Assembly (NCBI GenBank): GCA_943369485.1
Contig: CALRNH020000016.1
Span: forward strand, 4,409-68,408
Length of the DNA stretch: 64,000 nt
Source of the DNA: ATX-6F1 sp943369485
GTDB taxonomy: Bacteria; Cyanobacteriota; Cyanobacteriia; PCC-6307; Cyanobiaceae
Direction of reading: 5' to 3'
In this document: positions 17,364-26,696 of the stretch, piece by piece
How positions within the stretch are numbered: position 1 is the first letter of the stretch
Layout: the number at the start of each line of letters is the position of its first letter
Translations under genes and position numbers: made by a program
The notes under the pieces: generated by a model
The model's database searches: none
The model's input: only the letters and a program-made list of their open reading frames with translations
What the model was told of the DNA's origin: nothing

Positions 17364-18343
17364 ATCGTGGCGACCAGACTGCTGTGGCCGATCGCCAGGG
17401 CGGTGACCAGCATCCCCAGCACCAGAAACGGTTGGGCGCTGGCCTGGTACTTCACATCAAACGCCACCGGATCGCGCAACAGCCAGATGTCCTGGAAGGT
17501 GATCTGAGGAACGATCAGCAGCACCAGCAGCACGGCGGCGAAATGCTGGCCGATCGCGATCAGCACGCCCACCATCGCCAGCTGAAAAACGTTGATCATC
17601 CCGGCGCTGATCCAGCTGGCTCTTTGGATCCCGAAGACCACCGGCAGTGATTGCAACCCCAGGGCCCGATCCCCCTCCACGCTCTTGAAATCGTTCACCA
17701 CCGCGATGCCGAGCCCCGCCAGGCTGTAGGCGAGGGTGAGCAGGGCGGTGGTCCAGGTGAGCTGGCCGAACAGGGCCTGGCCCGCCCACCAGGGCAGGGC
17801 GATGTAGCTGGCGCCGAGGGCGTAGTTGCCCAGCCAGCCGTTCTGCTTGAGCTTCAGCGGCGGAGCCGAATAGATGTAGCTCACCAGTGAGCCCCCCAGG
17901 GCCAGCAGCAGCAACACCGGCGTGCTGTGGCCGGCCCATAGGTCAAGCCCCCAGGCCACCGCCAGGCCGGCGAGCAGCAGCACCCAGATCTGCAGCTTCA
18001 CCGCCCCCAGGCTCACGGCGCCGGAGGGGATGGGCCGGTAGGGCTCGTTGATCGCGTCGATCTCTCGGTCGTAGTAGTCGTTGATCGTCTGGGTGTAGCC
18101 GGCCAGCAGCGGACCGCTCATGAGCATGCAGGCGATGGCGGCGCCTACCTGGCCCAGGGACCAGTCGAAACGCCCGGAGGCCGCCGCCCCGCAGATCACA
18201 CCCCAGATCAAGGGGATCCAGGTGACCGGCTTCATCAGCTGCAGATGCAGCTTCCAGGCGCTGCTGGTGCCGCTCGCCCCCTTCATGCCGAGGAGCTGGC
18301 GGGCGCCGCCGCCACTGGAGGTGGGCTCTTGGGAGTCGCTCAC
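17360..18343 (-). CDS. chlG: chlorophyll a synthase
   Basis: This is a UbiA-family prenyltransferase of 327 aa that esterifies chlorophyllide a with phytyl or geranylgeranyl diphosphate in the thylakoid membrane. The first Asp-rich motif is NDYYDREIDAINEPYRPIPS and the second region is VNDFKSVEGDRALGLQSLPV. About eight hydrophobic helices are seen. The stop overlaps the PBP start. The DUF2862 gene lies directly upstream on the same strand (1-base gap), so transcription probably runs DUF2862-chlG-PBP. Confidence 0.95.
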   Translation of the reverse strand: MSDSQEPTSSGGGARQLLGMKGASGTSSAWKLHLQLMKPVTWIPLIWGVICGAAASGRFDWSLGQVGAAIACMLMSGPLLAGYTQTINDYYDREIDAINEPYRPIPSGAVSLGAVKLQIWVLLLAGLAVAWGLDLWAGHSTPVLLLLALGGSLVSYIYSAPPLKLKQNGWLGNYALGASYIALPWWAGQALFGQLTWTTALLTLAYSLAGLGIAVVNDFKSVEGDRALGLQSLPVVFGIQRASWISAGMINVFQLAMVGVLIAIGQHFAAVLLVLLIVPQITFQDIWLLRDPVAFDVKYQASAQPFLVLGMLVTALAIGHSSLVATM

Positions 18344-18344
18344 C

Positions 18345-18599
18345 TCAGGCGGGGGTGATCTCGTCGTCGAAGAACCAGCCGCTGCTGCCGTCGCTCAGCT
18401 CGATCACGACGCCGACACCGCTGCCGTCGGTCATCTTGTAGCCGCTCACGGTGCCCGTGGCGTCGGTGCGCAGCAGTTCCACCATCCCGGCGGGAATGCG
18501 GTCACGCACCCGTGTGACCTTCACCCGGGAGCCGATCTGGACCGTGCCGGAGGTGGCAGCCTGGGACATGGCCAGCGCGACGGGAAGGAAGCGCAACAC
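18345..18599 (-). CDS. DUF2862/PetP-like small SH3-fold protein
   Basis: The 84 aa protein has GSRVKVTRVRDRIP, TGTVSGYKMTDGSGVGVVIE and WFFDDEI, the pattern of the cyanobacterial DUF2862 family, which includes the cytochrome b6f-associated PetP protein. Whether this copy is PetP or a paralogue cannot be told. ATG 18569 (MSQAATSG) may be the true start, giving 74 aa. It is upstream of chlG on the same strand and divergent from hisF. Confidence 0.75.
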   Translation of the reverse strand: MLRFLPVALAMSQAATSGTVQIGSRVKVTRVRDRIPAGMVELLRTDATGTVSGYKMTDGSGVGVVIELSDGSSGWFFDDEITPA

Positions 18600-18624
18600 T
18601 AACAGTCACCTCCGGCCAAGCCCG

Positions 18625-19392
18625 ATGGTTGCCAAGCGCATCATTCCCTGCCTCGACGTCGCCGCTGGACGGGTGGTCAAGGGAGTCAATTTCGTCGAGC
18701 TCAGGGATGCGGGCGATCCGGTGGAGCTGGCCTGCCGTTACGACGGCTCCGGCGCCGATGAGCTGGTGTTCCTCGACATCGCCGCCAGCCACCAGGGGCG
18801 CGGCACCCTGGTGGAGCTGGTGCGGCGCACCGCCGAGGCGGTCACGATTCCCTTCACCGTGGGAGGCGGCATCCGCTCGGTGGAGGGCATCACCGAGCTG
18901 CTGCGCGCCGGCGCCGACAAGGTGAGCCTCAACTCCTCCGCCGTGGCCGATCCCGAGCTGGTGAGCCGAGGGGCCGAGCGCTTCGGCTGCCAGTGCATCG
19001 TGGTGGCGATCGACGCCCGCCGCCGCCCGGGCGGCTGGGATGTGTTCGTCAAGGGGGGGCGGGAGAACACCGGCCTCGATGCCCTGGACTGGGCGCGGCG
19101 GGTGGTGGAGCTCGGGGCGGGCGAGATCCTGCTCACCTCGATGGATGGCGATGGCACCCAGGCGGGCTACGACCTGGCGCTCACCGCCGCGGTGGCGTCG
19201 GCCGTGGAGGTGCCCGTGATCGCCTCCGGAGGTGCCGGCTGCATCGATCACATCGCCGAAGCCCTGGGGCCTGGCCAGGCCTCGGCGGCCCTGCTGGCCT
19301 CCCTGCTCCACGACGGCGTGCTGACCGTGGGGGAGATCAAGGCCGACCTGATCGGACGGGGGCTGGAGATCCGCCCGCTGCAGCGGCCCTGA
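18625..19392 (+). CDS. hisF: imidazole glycerol phosphate synthase subunit HisF
   Basis: The 255 aa (beta/alpha)8 barrel is the cyclase half of IGP synthase in histidine synthesis, working with HisH. The catalytic Asp residues are in PCLDVAAGRVVKG and LLTSMDGDGTQAG. The phosphate-binding loops are GGGIRS and ASGGAG. ATG 18625 starts the family's usual MVAKRIIPCLD. It is divergent from the DUF2862-chlG operon, with a very short gap. Confidence 0.96.
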   Translation: MVAKRIIPCLDVAAGRVVKGVNFVELRDAGDPVELACRYDGSGADELVFLDIAASHQGRGTLVELVRRTAEAVTIPFTVGGGIRSVEGITELLRAGADKVSLNSSAVADPELVSRGAERFGCQCIVVAIDARRRPGGWDVFVKGGRENTGLDALDWARRVVELGAGEILLTSMDGDGTQAGYDLALTAAVASAVEVPVIASGGAGCIDHIAEALGPGQASAALLASLLHDGVLTVGEIKADLIGRGLEIRPLQRP

Positions 19393-19426
19393 GCCCTGAT
19401 GGCCCCGTCGGCCCTTCGGAGCTGTA

Positions 19427-19834
19427 ATGCCTAGTTACATTATGCGTAACAGTCTGAGAAATCCCTTGCCGCCCCTGGCCCCGCCCCTGGCCACCGCCTT
19501 GGCTCTGCTGATGGTGGCCACGGTGCTGGCGCTGGTGGCCTGGGCCCTTCAACTGATGCAGGCCGCCAATGACCGCAAGGAGTTCGCCCTGATGCTCGCC
19601 GGCTGCATGGTCTGCTCCGCCGCCGTGGGCCTGGCCACCGTGATGGTGATCACCCTTTCGGGCCCCCATGGTCTGCTCGCCGCCCGCCCCCAGGGTCTTC
19701 CCAGCGAGGGGGACGCTGGGATCAGTCTCGATGCGATCGCCTTGCCCTGGGATCAATGGGTCGTTGATCAAACACCTGGGGAGGAGCGTTCCGGCTGGGA
19801 GCGCTCCCGCCGCCCGGCTGATCCGCTCAGCTGA
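19427..19834 (+). CDS. conserved hypothetical membrane protein
   Basis: The 135 aa protein has two hydrophobic helices (LATALALLMVATVLALVAW and LMLAGCMVCSAAVGLATVMV) and a soluble, Trp-containing C-terminus rich in acidic residues. It is not assigned to a named family. It sits 34 bases after hisF and 7 bases before menG, so it is probably in the same transcript as menG. Confidence 0.6.
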   Translation: MPSYIMRNSLRNPLPPLAPPLATALALLMVATVLALVAWALQLMQAANDRKEFALMLAGCMVCSAAVGLATVMVITLSGPHGLLAARPQGLPSEGDAGISLDAIALPWDQWVVDQTPGEERSGWERSRRPADPLS

Positions 19835-19841
19835 AACGCCC

Positions 19842-20540
19842 GTGAAACCTGGCGATCCCGCCGCGGTGCGCGAGCTGTTCGAAGCGCTCGCCCCCCGCTA
19901 CGACCGGCTCAACGACCTGTTCAGCCTCGGGCTGCACCGGCTCTGGAAGCGCCAGGCGATCGCCTGGCTGCAGCCACGGCCCGGCCAGCGGCTGCTCGAT
20001 CTCTGCTGCGGCACCGGTGATCTGGCCCTGCTGCTGGCGGCCAGGGTGCGTCCCGCTGGCCGGGTGCTGGGGCTCGATGCGGCCGCCGCTCCCCTGGAGC
20101 TGGCCCGTCGCCGCGCCGCCGCCCAGCCCTGGTTGCCCCTGGAGTGGCACCAGGCCGATGCCCTGGCCACCGGCCTGAATCGCGCCAGCGCTGATGGGGC
20201 GGTGATGGCCTTCGGGCTGCGCAACCTCAGCGATCCCGCCGCGGGCCTGGCGGAGCTGCGGCGCGTGCTCAAACCGGGCGCGCGCGCAGCGGTGCTGGAC
20301 TTCAACCGGCCCAGCACTCCGGCGGTCGCGGCCCTGCAGCGCCAGGCCCTGCGGCGGCTGGTGGTGCCCACGGCCGAGCGCTTCGGGCTGCGGGAGCACT
20401 TCGCCTACCTGGAACCCAGCCTGGAGCGCTTCCCCAGCGGGCCTGAGCAGGAGCGGCTGGCCAGAGCGGCCGGATTCGCCCAGGCCCGTCACCGCCCCCT
20501 CGCGGGGGGGCTGATGGGGCTGCTGGAGCTGGTGGCCTGA
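19842..20540 (+). CDS. menG: demethylphylloquinone/menaquinone methyltransferase
   Basis: The 232 aa UbiE-family methyltransferase starts at GTG 19842 (VKPGDPAAV). Motifs are FEALAPRYDRLNDLFSLGLHRLWK, the SAM motif LLDLCCGTGDLALLL and the family's AFGLRNLSDPAAGLAELRRVLKPG. It performs the last methylation of phylloquinone, the photosystem I quinone, in cyanobacteria. It is preceded by a small membrane protein gene 7 bases upstream. Confidence 0.92.
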   Translation: MKPGDPAAVRELFEALAPRYDRLNDLFSLGLHRLWKRQAIAWLQPRPGQRLLDLCCGTGDLALLLAARVRPAGRVLGLDAAAAPLELARRRAAAQPWLPLEWHQADALATGLNRASADGAVMAFGLRNLSDPAAGLAELRRVLKPGARAAVLDFNRPSTPAVAALQRQALRRLVVPTAERFGLREHFAYLEPSLERFPSGPEQERLARAAGFAQARHRPLAGGLMGLLELVA

Positions 20541-20625
20541 GGCCGGGACAGGGTGACGGTTAAAAACCTGGTATGCAGTATCTGATACCTAGGCTGTGGC
20601 AAATGGAATGGATTCTGCTTAAAAG

Positions 20626-21396
20626 ATGTCGATTGAGGCCCGAGGCGTGGAGAACTTCCACATCCAACCGATCATCGACCTGGCGTCTGGCCGTGTCTGC
20701 GGCGGCGAAGTGCTGTGGCGACCCGATGATCATCCCCCCGGCCCTGAAGAGCTGACGGCCCTGGAGGAAGATCCCTCCCTCAACCTTTCGGTCACCCAGG
20801 ATTCGTTCATCTTTGCCCTCAACCAGCTGGATCGGATTCAGTCCTCCGGCATCTGGCTGTCGGTCAACCTCTCCTGTCGCTTCATCGGCTCGGGCCGGAT
20901 GTTCTTCCGGCCCATTTCCCGCGCCCTCCCCGACCTCGACAACCTGCGCCGCAAGGTGGGCAAGCGTCTGGTGGTGGAGGTCACAGAGCGGGGCATTGCG
21001 GGCCACGAGGAATCGGCCTTCATCAATGAACTCACCGGGCTGCACACCATCGCCGTGGATGATTTCGGCACGGGTGATGCTCCCCTCTCCCACATGCTGT
21101 CTCTTAAATTCAGCAAGGTGAAGGTGGATCGCTCGATCATCTCCGGCATCGACTCCGACAGCTACCGCCAACGGTTCCTGCAGTGGTTGCTGGCAGGCTG
21201 CCATGCCATCGGCGTGGACGTCTGCGCCGAAGGGGTCGAAACCGAATCCGAGGCCGCCTTCCTGCGCCGGATCGGTGTGGACCAGGCCCAGGGCTGGCTC
21301 TGGAGCAAGGCCATCCCCGCCGAGCAATTCGAAACCCTCACGGTGCCGATGGAGTCGGTGACCCAGTCCCTCGGGCGCATCCTCAACGCCTCCTGA
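20626..21396 (+). CDS. stand-alone EAL-domain phosphodiesterase
   Basis: The 256 aa protein is an EAL domain alone. Metal and catalytic positions are kept: GEVLWR (the EAL motif as EVL), SVNLS, EVTERG, AVDDFGTGD, KVKVDRS, CAEGVETE and the Gln in AQGWLWSK. It is therefore probably an active cyclic-di-GMP hydrolase despite variation around the motifs. No sensor or GGDEF part is attached. It lies between menG and glyQ. The sequence before it carries a small inverted repeat, GGTAT...ATACC (20570-20589). Confidence 0.85.
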   Translation: MSIEARGVENFHIQPIIDLASGRVCGGEVLWRPDDHPPGPEELTALEEDPSLNLSVTQDSFIFALNQLDRIQSSGIWLSVNLSCRFIGSGRMFFRPISRALPDLDNLRRKVGKRLVVEVTERGIAGHEESAFINELTGLHTIAVDDFGTGDAPLSHMLSLKFSKVKVDRSIISGIDSDSYRQRFLQWLLAGCHAIGVDVCAEGVETESEAAFLRRIGVDQAQGWLWSKAIPAEQFETLTVPMESVTQSLGRILNAS

Positions 21397-21451
21397 GCGG
21401 CGGTCTGGGATCATCGGGATCGACCAGGGCGATCCCAGAACGGCGCGGGCG

Positions 21452-22336
21452 ATGCATTTCCAGGACATCATTTCCACCCTGAATCGCTTCTGGGCCGATC
21501 AGGGCTGCCTGTTGCTGCAGCCCTACGACACCGAGAAGGGGGCCGGCACCATGAGCCCCCACACGGTGCTGCGGGCGATCGGGCCGGAGCCCTGGGCGGT
21601 GGCCTACCCAGAGCCCTGCCGGCGCCCCACCGATGGCCGCTACGGCGACAACCCCAACCGCGCCCAGCACTACTTCCAGTACCAGGTGCTGATCAAGCCC
21701 TCCCCCGACGGCATCCAGGAGACCTACCTGGCGTCCCTCGAAGCCCTGGGCATCCGCGCCGCTGACCATGACATCCGCTTCGTGGAGGACAACTGGGAAT
21801 CCCCCACCCTCGGCGCCTGGGGTGTGGGTTGGGAGGTTTGGCTCGATGGCATGGAGGTGACCCAGTTCACCTATTTCCAGCAATGCGGTGGCCTCGATTG
21901 CCGGCCGGTGTCGATCGAGATCACCTACGGCCTCGAACGCCTCGCCATGTACCTCCAGGACGTGGAGAGCATCTGGGAGTTGAGCTGGAACGGCGAGCGC
22001 ACCTACGGCGACATCTGGTTGCCCTTTGAGAAGGGTCAGTGCACCTACAACTTCGAAGCCTCCAGCGCCGAGCGTCTTCTGCAGCTGTTTGCGCTCTATG
22101 AGGCCGAGGCCGCTGAGCTGGTGGAGCGCCGCCTGCCAGCGCCCGCCCTCGATTACGTGCTCAAGTGCAGCCACACCTTCAACCTGCTGGAAGCCAGAGG
22201 GGTGATCTCGGTCACCGAGCGCACCGCCACCATCGCCCGCATCCGGCACCTGGCCCGGCAGGTGGCTGAAGCCTGGTTGCTGGAGCGCGAGGCCCTGGGC
22301 TTCCCCTTGCTCAAGACCCCTGCGGTGCCGGCGTGA
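21452..22336 (+). CDS. glyQ: glycyl-tRNA synthetase alpha subunit
   Basis: The 294 aa protein starts MHFQDIISTLNRFWADQGC and contains LLQPYDTEKGAGTMSPHTVL, YPEPCRRPTDGRYG and NPNRAQHYFQYQV, all typical of the alpha chain of heterotetrameric class II GlyRS. It makes the aminoacylation core together with GlyS, which is not in this window. The stop overlaps the GTG start of the next small gene by 4 bases. Confidence 0.96.
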   Translation: MHFQDIISTLNRFWADQGCLLLQPYDTEKGAGTMSPHTVLRAIGPEPWAVAYPEPCRRPTDGRYGDNPNRAQHYFQYQVLIKPSPDGIQETYLASLEALGIRAADHDIRFVEDNWESPTLGAWGVGWEVWLDGMEVTQFTYFQQCGGLDCRPVSIEITYGLERLAMYLQDVESIWELSWNGERTYGDIWLPFEKGQCTYNFEASSAERLLQLFALYEAEAAELVERRLPAPALDYVLKCSHTFNLLEARGVISVTERTATIARIRHLARQVAEAWLLEREALGFPLLKTPAVPA

Positions 22337-22518
22337 TCAAGCGGATTCTGCTGCTGCTGGTGGTGGCCGCCGGCAGTTTCCAGGGGGGACGCCTCACCGA
22401 GCGAGCCGTGGGCCCCTGCCGCATCCGGCCCGTGGCCGCCCTGCTGGCCCCGTTGATCGGCCAGAAGATGCCCAGCCCCCAGCTCTGTGATCTGATGCTC
22501 AAGTTGCCCAGCCCCTGA
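22333..22518 (+). CDS. small hypothetical exported protein
   Basis: The 61 aa protein starts at GTG 22333, overlapping the glyQ stop. It has a basic start (MIKR) and a hydrophobic core (ILLLLVVAAGSF), like a signal peptide or anchor, then a short region with two Cys. Translational coupling to glyQ supports expression. No family is recognised. Confidence 0.5.
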   Translation: MIKRILLLLVVAAGSFQGGRLTERAVGPCRIRPVAALLAPLIGQKMPSPQLCDLMLKLPSP

Positions 22519-22522
22519 GGGC

Positions 22523-23395
22523 TCAGGGGGCCACCGGCAGGGCCGGGGCATCGAGGGTGTTGCTGCACAGATCAATCACGATCCGCTGGCCCACCGATTT
22601 CGGATCCGGCGGCGCCCAGGCCTCCCAGTCTCCATCGATGCGCCAGGTCTGGCGCAGGCTCTCGCACTGCACCGCCACCGCCGTCGCCCCGGCCCGACGC
22701 ACCCCCAGATCGGCCACGGCCGGCTTCACCAGGGTGATGCGCACCCCGCCCGGGTGCAGCCGCCAGCCGGCCCAATCCACCTCCGTGCTCCCGAAGCGGC
22801 GCCAGCGGGCCCGGCCCGACTGCTCCCGCAGGCTGAGCTCGGCCCGGTCCCGGCGCTCGGCCGGGCTCAACAGCAAGGCGGCGGCGGCGGTCTGCTCCCC
22901 TGTGCCGGCAGGCGGCGCCGGAACGGCGGGCCCCTGGGGGCGCGGCGGTGCGGGCGATTCAGGTCGGCGGCCCGGGCCCAGCGGCAGCTTCAGCCAGCCG
23001 CCCACCGGCAGGGCCTCGGCCCGCAGGCCCGGGTTGAGCCGCTGCAGGGCTTCCACCGTGGTGCTGCTGCGGTTGGCGAGCGCCTCAAGGGTGTCGCCGG
23101 AGCGGATCAGTACCCCCGGCCCCGCTGGTGGCAGCTTCAGCCGCTGACCCACGATCAGTTGGTTGGCGTCCTTGAGCTGGTTGATCTCGATCAGCCCGTC
23201 GACGCTGACGCCATGGCGCTGGGCGATGGCGTCGAGGGTGTCGCCGTCGCGCACCGTGATCGAGCGGGTTGTCGGGACGTTCTGGGCCAGGGACTGAGCC
23301 TGGAGCGGTGCCTGGCTGAGCCCTGTGCTCACGCAGGCCGCCAGCAGCAGGCCAAAAACCACGGCGGAGGCGCGCACGGGCTTGGGGAAACACAC
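22523..23395 (-). CDS. LysM-repeat protein, probable lipoprotein
   Basis: The 290 aa protein has an N-terminal signal ending in LLLAAC, which reads as a lipobox with Cys21. Two LysM domains follow (about 45-90: VRDGDTLDAIAQRHGVS...; about 94-138: IRSGDTLEALANRSST...), so it should bind peptidoglycan. A Pro-rich linker leads to a C-terminal domain of about 100 aa with Trp-rich strands and no named family. It is convergent with the small gene after glyQ and divergent from comEC. Confidence 0.82.
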   Translation of the reverse strand: MCFPKPVRASAVVFGLLLAACVSTGLSQAPLQAQSLAQNVPTTRSITVRDGDTLDAIAQRHGVSVDGLIEINQLKDANQLIVGQRLKLPPAGPGVLIRSGDTLEALANRSSTTVEALQRLNPGLRAEALPVGGWLKLPLGPGRRPESPAPPRPQGPAVPAPPAGTGEQTAAAALLLSPAERRDRAELSLREQSGRARWRRFGSTEVDWAGWRLHPGGVRITLVKPAVADLGVRRAGATAVAVQCESLRQTWRIDGDWEAWAPPDPKSVGQRIVIDLCSNTLDAPALPVAP

Positions 23396-23460
23396 GGGAC
23401 GGTGGCCGAACCCTAGGGGAAGCCCCTGGGAATCCTGGGACGGTATCGCCTGCTTTACCC

Positions 23461-25569
23461 ATGCCTGCCGTTGTGGTGGCCTTGGCCCTGGTGGCCCTCA
23501 GCCTGGGGGTGGTGCCGCTGGCGGATCCCGTCCGCTGGCTGGCTCTTGTGCCCCTGATCGCCTGGGCGGGTTGGTTGAGCCAGCGCCGTGCCTGGGGCCT
23601 GCGCCAGCGGGCCCTGCTGCTGTCGCTTCTGCCGCTGCTGCTGCTCTGGGGGCTGATCCACCAGAGCCACCCCGGCCCGGCCGATCCCAGCCGGCTGGTG
23701 GGGGCGGCCCCGATCGCCGTGCTGGAAGGGCGCCTGGCGGCCGATCCCCAACCCCTCAGCACTGGCGAGGGCTGCCGGGCTGTGCTCGAGCAGGCCGGTG
23801 GCGCCACGGAACTGCGCTTTTCCACCTGCACTGGTCTGCGCCAGGGTTGGCGCCTGCGGGTCAGCGGCGCCCTCAGACGGCCCGCCTCGGGGCCCCATCC
23901 CCTGCTCAGCAGTGCTGCCGAGCGACTTGCCCGCCAGGGCATCTGGAGCCAGATGCGTGTGGCGTCGGTGGAGGTGCTGGAGCGGCCGGCGACGCCGGTG
24001 GCCGACCTGCGCCGGCGCATGGCTGAGGCCCTGCTGGAGCGAGGCGGGCCCGACAAGGGCGGGGTGCTGGCGGCCCTGGTGCTGGGCAGCGCCGTGGTGC
24101 CCGTGCCGCTCGCCGTGCGCGAGGCCTTTCGGGTCGCCGGCCTCTCCCACGCCCTCGCCGCCAGTGGCTTCCATCTCACCGTCTTGCTCGGGGCGGTGAT
24201 GGTGCTGGGGCGGCGCTCCCCCCGGCTGATCCGCTGGACCCTGGCCGGCGGGGCGATGCTGCTGTTTCTGCTGCTGGCGGGACCCCAGCCCTCGGTGGTG
24301 CGGGCCGTGCTGATGGGGGCCGTGGCCTTTGCGGTGCTGGAGAGCGGCCAGCGCGGCCGGCCCCTGGGGGTGCTCCTGCTGACCGTGCTGCTGATGCTGC
24401 TGGTGCAGCCCCTTTGGCTGCTGGATGTGGGCTTCCAGCTCTCGGTGGCCGCCACCGCCGGGCTGATGCTCACCTCCCGCGACCTGGAAACCGCGCTCGG
24501 GCGGCGATTGGCCTTCTGCGCTGCTTCCCCCTGGGCGCGCCGGCTGGCGGGTGGTCTGGCGGCGGGGCTGGCGGTGCCCCTGGCGGCCTCCCTCTGGACC
24601 CTGCCGCTGCAGTTGCTGCACTTCGGCAGCGTGCCGCTCTGGGCCGTGCCCTCGAATCTGGTGGTCTCACCGTTGCTGACGCCCCTCACCCTCGGGGCGA
24701 TGGCGATGGCGCTCCTGGCGGTGCTGGCGCCGCCGCTGCTCGCTCTGCTGGCCTGGCCCTTCGTGACTCTCACCGGCGTGCTGCTGGCGATCACCCGCTG
24801 GTTTGCCGCCCTGCCGATGGCCCAATGGCAGCTGGGGAGGCCCAGCGCAGTGCTGGTGCTGCTGTTCAGCCTGGGCCTGCTGCCGCTGCTGGTGGTTTCT
24901 TTGGGTCGCTGGCACCGGGGGCGAGCCTGGGGGGCGGCGTTGATCGCCCTGACGAGCGTGGTGCACCTGGCCCAGATCAGCGGAAACCAGATCCTGTTGG
25001 TGCACCAGGGGGCGGGGGATCTGCTGCTGGCCACCCACCGCGGGCGCGGTGCCCTGGTGAGCACTCGCAGCGATGGCCTCAGCTGCAGCCGCGCCCGTCA
25101 GCTGGCCCTGGGCCTCGGTCTGCAGCGCTACGACTGGGTGCTCGTGAGTGATCCGGTGGCGCCGGCCGATCCGGGCTGCTGGCGCGCGCTTTCACCCCTG
25201 GTGCTCAGCTCCGGTGGGCAGCGCTTGCCACTGGCGCCGGGCCAACGGCTGGAAAGTCCCGGGCTCAGCCTGGAGGCGCTGGCGGCCGGCGGCCTGGCCC
25301 TGCGGCTGCAGGTGGGGGAGCACCTCTGGGTGCTGCTGCCGGATCGCCAGTCGCTGTGGTCATGGCAGCAGGCGGCTGTCGGCGGCCAGCCACGGCTGGC
25401 GGGCCTGTGGCTGGGCTTTCGGCCCCGCCGGGCCGAGCGGATCTGGCTGGCGTCGCTGGCCCCTCCGCGGTTGTGGCTGAGCGGACGGGCCCCGCCGGGG
25501 GCGGGGTCGCTGCCCAGGGGCTGGTTCGCGAGCGGGGAGAGCGGTTCCCTGCAGGGTCAGGCGGGCTGA
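23461..25569 (+). CDS. comEC: ComEC/Rec2 family DNA-uptake channel
   Basis: The 702 aa protein has N-terminal helices, a soluble OB-like region (about 75-190), then the competence domain with AFRVAGLSHALAASGFHLT and about eight more helices. It would be the inner-membrane channel that takes in single-stranded DNA during transformation. The C-terminal part after about residue 500 keeps a metallo-beta-lactamase-like outline, but the HxHxDH metal motif is not visible, so that nuclease part looks degenerate. Type IV pilin genes elsewhere in the window fit a competence apparatus. Confidence 0.9.
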   Translation: MPAVVVALALVALSLGVVPLADPVRWLALVPLIAWAGWLSQRRAWGLRQRALLLSLLPLLLLWGLIHQSHPGPADPSRLVGAAPIAVLEGRLAADPQPLSTGEGCRAVLEQAGGATELRFSTCTGLRQGWRLRVSGALRRPASGPHPLLSSAAERLARQGIWSQMRVASVEVLERPATPVADLRRRMAEALLERGGPDKGGVLAALVLGSAVVPVPLAVREAFRVAGLSHALAASGFHLTVLLGAVMVLGRRSPRLIRWTLAGGAMLLFLLLAGPQPSVVRAVLMGAVAFAVLESGQRGRPLGVLLLTVLLMLLVQPLWLLDVGFQLSVAATAGLMLTSRDLETALGRRLAFCAASPWARRLAGGLAAGLAVPLAASLWTLPLQLLHFGSVPLWAVPSNLVVSPLLTPLTLGAMAMALLAVLAPPLLALLAWPFVTLTGVLLAITRWFAALPMAQWQLGRPSAVLVLLFSLGLLPLLVVSLGRWHRGRAWGAALIALTSVVHLAQISGNQILLVHQGAGDLLLATHRGRGALVSTRSDGLSCSRARQLALGLGLQRYDWVLVSDPVAPADPGCWRALSPLVLSSGGQRLPLAPGQRLESPGLSLEALAAGGLALRLQVGEHLWVLLPDRQSLWSWQQAAVGGQPRLAGLWLGFRPRRAERIWLASLAPPRLWLSGRAPPGAGSLPRGWFASGESGSLQGQAG

Positions 25570-25664
25570 GCTTGTTGCTGGATCAGCGCACCCAGGGCCG
25601 ATGTCTACAGTGCCCTCGGCCTGCGGGCCGGCGCGGCGTTGCGGTTCTTGCATCGCGGTGGTCT

Positions 25665-25749
25665 GGAGAGGTGGCTGAGTGGTCGAAAGCGAACGACTCG
25701 AAATCGTTTGAAGGGAAACCTTCCGTGGGTTCGAATCCCACCCTCTCCG
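25665..25749 (+). tRNA. tRNA-Ser (anticodon CGA)
   Basis: The 85-nt gene has an acceptor stem GGAGAGG/CCTCTCC, discriminator G, the anticodon loop CTCGAAA (anticodon CGA), a long variable arm (class II) and the T-loop GGTTCGAATCC. No CCA is encoded. It is followed by two copies of TTTGATCCATC in a row. Confidence 0.95.
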
Positions 25750-25924
25750 TTTTGATCCATCCGCTTTGATCCATCTGCGCAAGGAGGGGTGGCCAGCTGG
25801 ATGGAGAGCTGGCTGGGACCGTCTCAGGCACCGCTGATCGCGAACGGCTCGCCGATGCCGATTGAGCGACCTCAAGAAGATGCGTATGTGAGGCATCTAT
25901 GCTGCATCCTTGGGCGGTGCTTGC

Positions 25925-26098
25925 TTGAACTTGGATGAAGGCCTGGATCCGGCGCGGTTCCCCCGCCGCCTGGAGCTGGAGATCTCCGCAGAGGCCATGG
26001 AACTCCTGGTCGAGCTGGCGCAGCGCACGGGCCGCTCGATCAATGAAGTCGCCCTGGAGATGCTTGACGGGCAGATTCGTCGCTTGCAGGGTGATTGA
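25925..26098 (+). CDS. small hypothetical protein, possible ribbon-helix-helix
   Basis: The 57 aa protein (TTG 25925; TTG 25910 is also possible) reads RRLELEISAEAMELLVELAQ then RTGRSINEVALEMLDGQI. This short strand followed by two helices resembles Arc/MetJ-type ribbon-helix-helix antitoxins or regulators, but no partner toxin is adjacent. Confidence is low. Confidence 0.45.
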   Translation: MNLDEGLDPARFPRRLELEISAEAMELLVELAQRTGRSINEVALEMLDGQIRRLQGD

Positions 26099-26696
26099 GC
26101 GCAGAGAGATCCACTGGCCTGCTTGTTGGGCGTCGATCGGGGTGACGATCACCCTTGGGGCGCCAGGTCGAGCGCGCCCACTCCGATCGGCCCAAGCAGG
26201 CGGCCGGGCGCCCTCAGAGGTGGCATGGTCCCGGTGCCCAGCTGTGCGGCGACCCATGGCTGGACGCAGCCCAGCGAGGGCGGCGAGGCGACATGTTCTG
26301 CTGAACCCGGCTTCTGTTGAGGCCTTCTCAGTTCAGGCCCGTTCAGTTGATGGCCGTTCAGCGGCCTGAGCTTGGACCGATCAAAGCCCGGACCAGGGGC
26401 GAGCAGGGAACAGCGGGCGGCCCTGGTTGGTTCCGCTCGATGACGATCAACATCGAACCCATGCCGCCCGTTCATCAATCTCAATCATGGGGCTTCGGTT
26501 CTCCTATCCCTGCCAAGGCTTGCGACGGTCGATTGACCTTGGGTCTGGGCCGATGGAACTGGGTGGAACGCGCTCGGGTGGTCGCTGGGCGCCGACTGGA
26601 TCGATGCCCGCCCGCCCACAGGCTTGGCGGTGCTGCCGCGCCGGGTGATCCGTTGTCACACTTGCGTTTAAGCAGGACTGAGGTAGCGGGCTTAGG
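26099..26696. other. 598-base stretch without a supported gene
   Basis: The open frames here lack recognisable features. The section 26320-26365 has closely spaced repeats of CCGTTCAG/CAGTTCAG. No tRNA or terminator was identified. Confidence 0.5.

Noticed and set aside
25583..26257. Reverse frame crossing tRNA-Ser
   Set aside because: It translates the tRNA and has no protein features.
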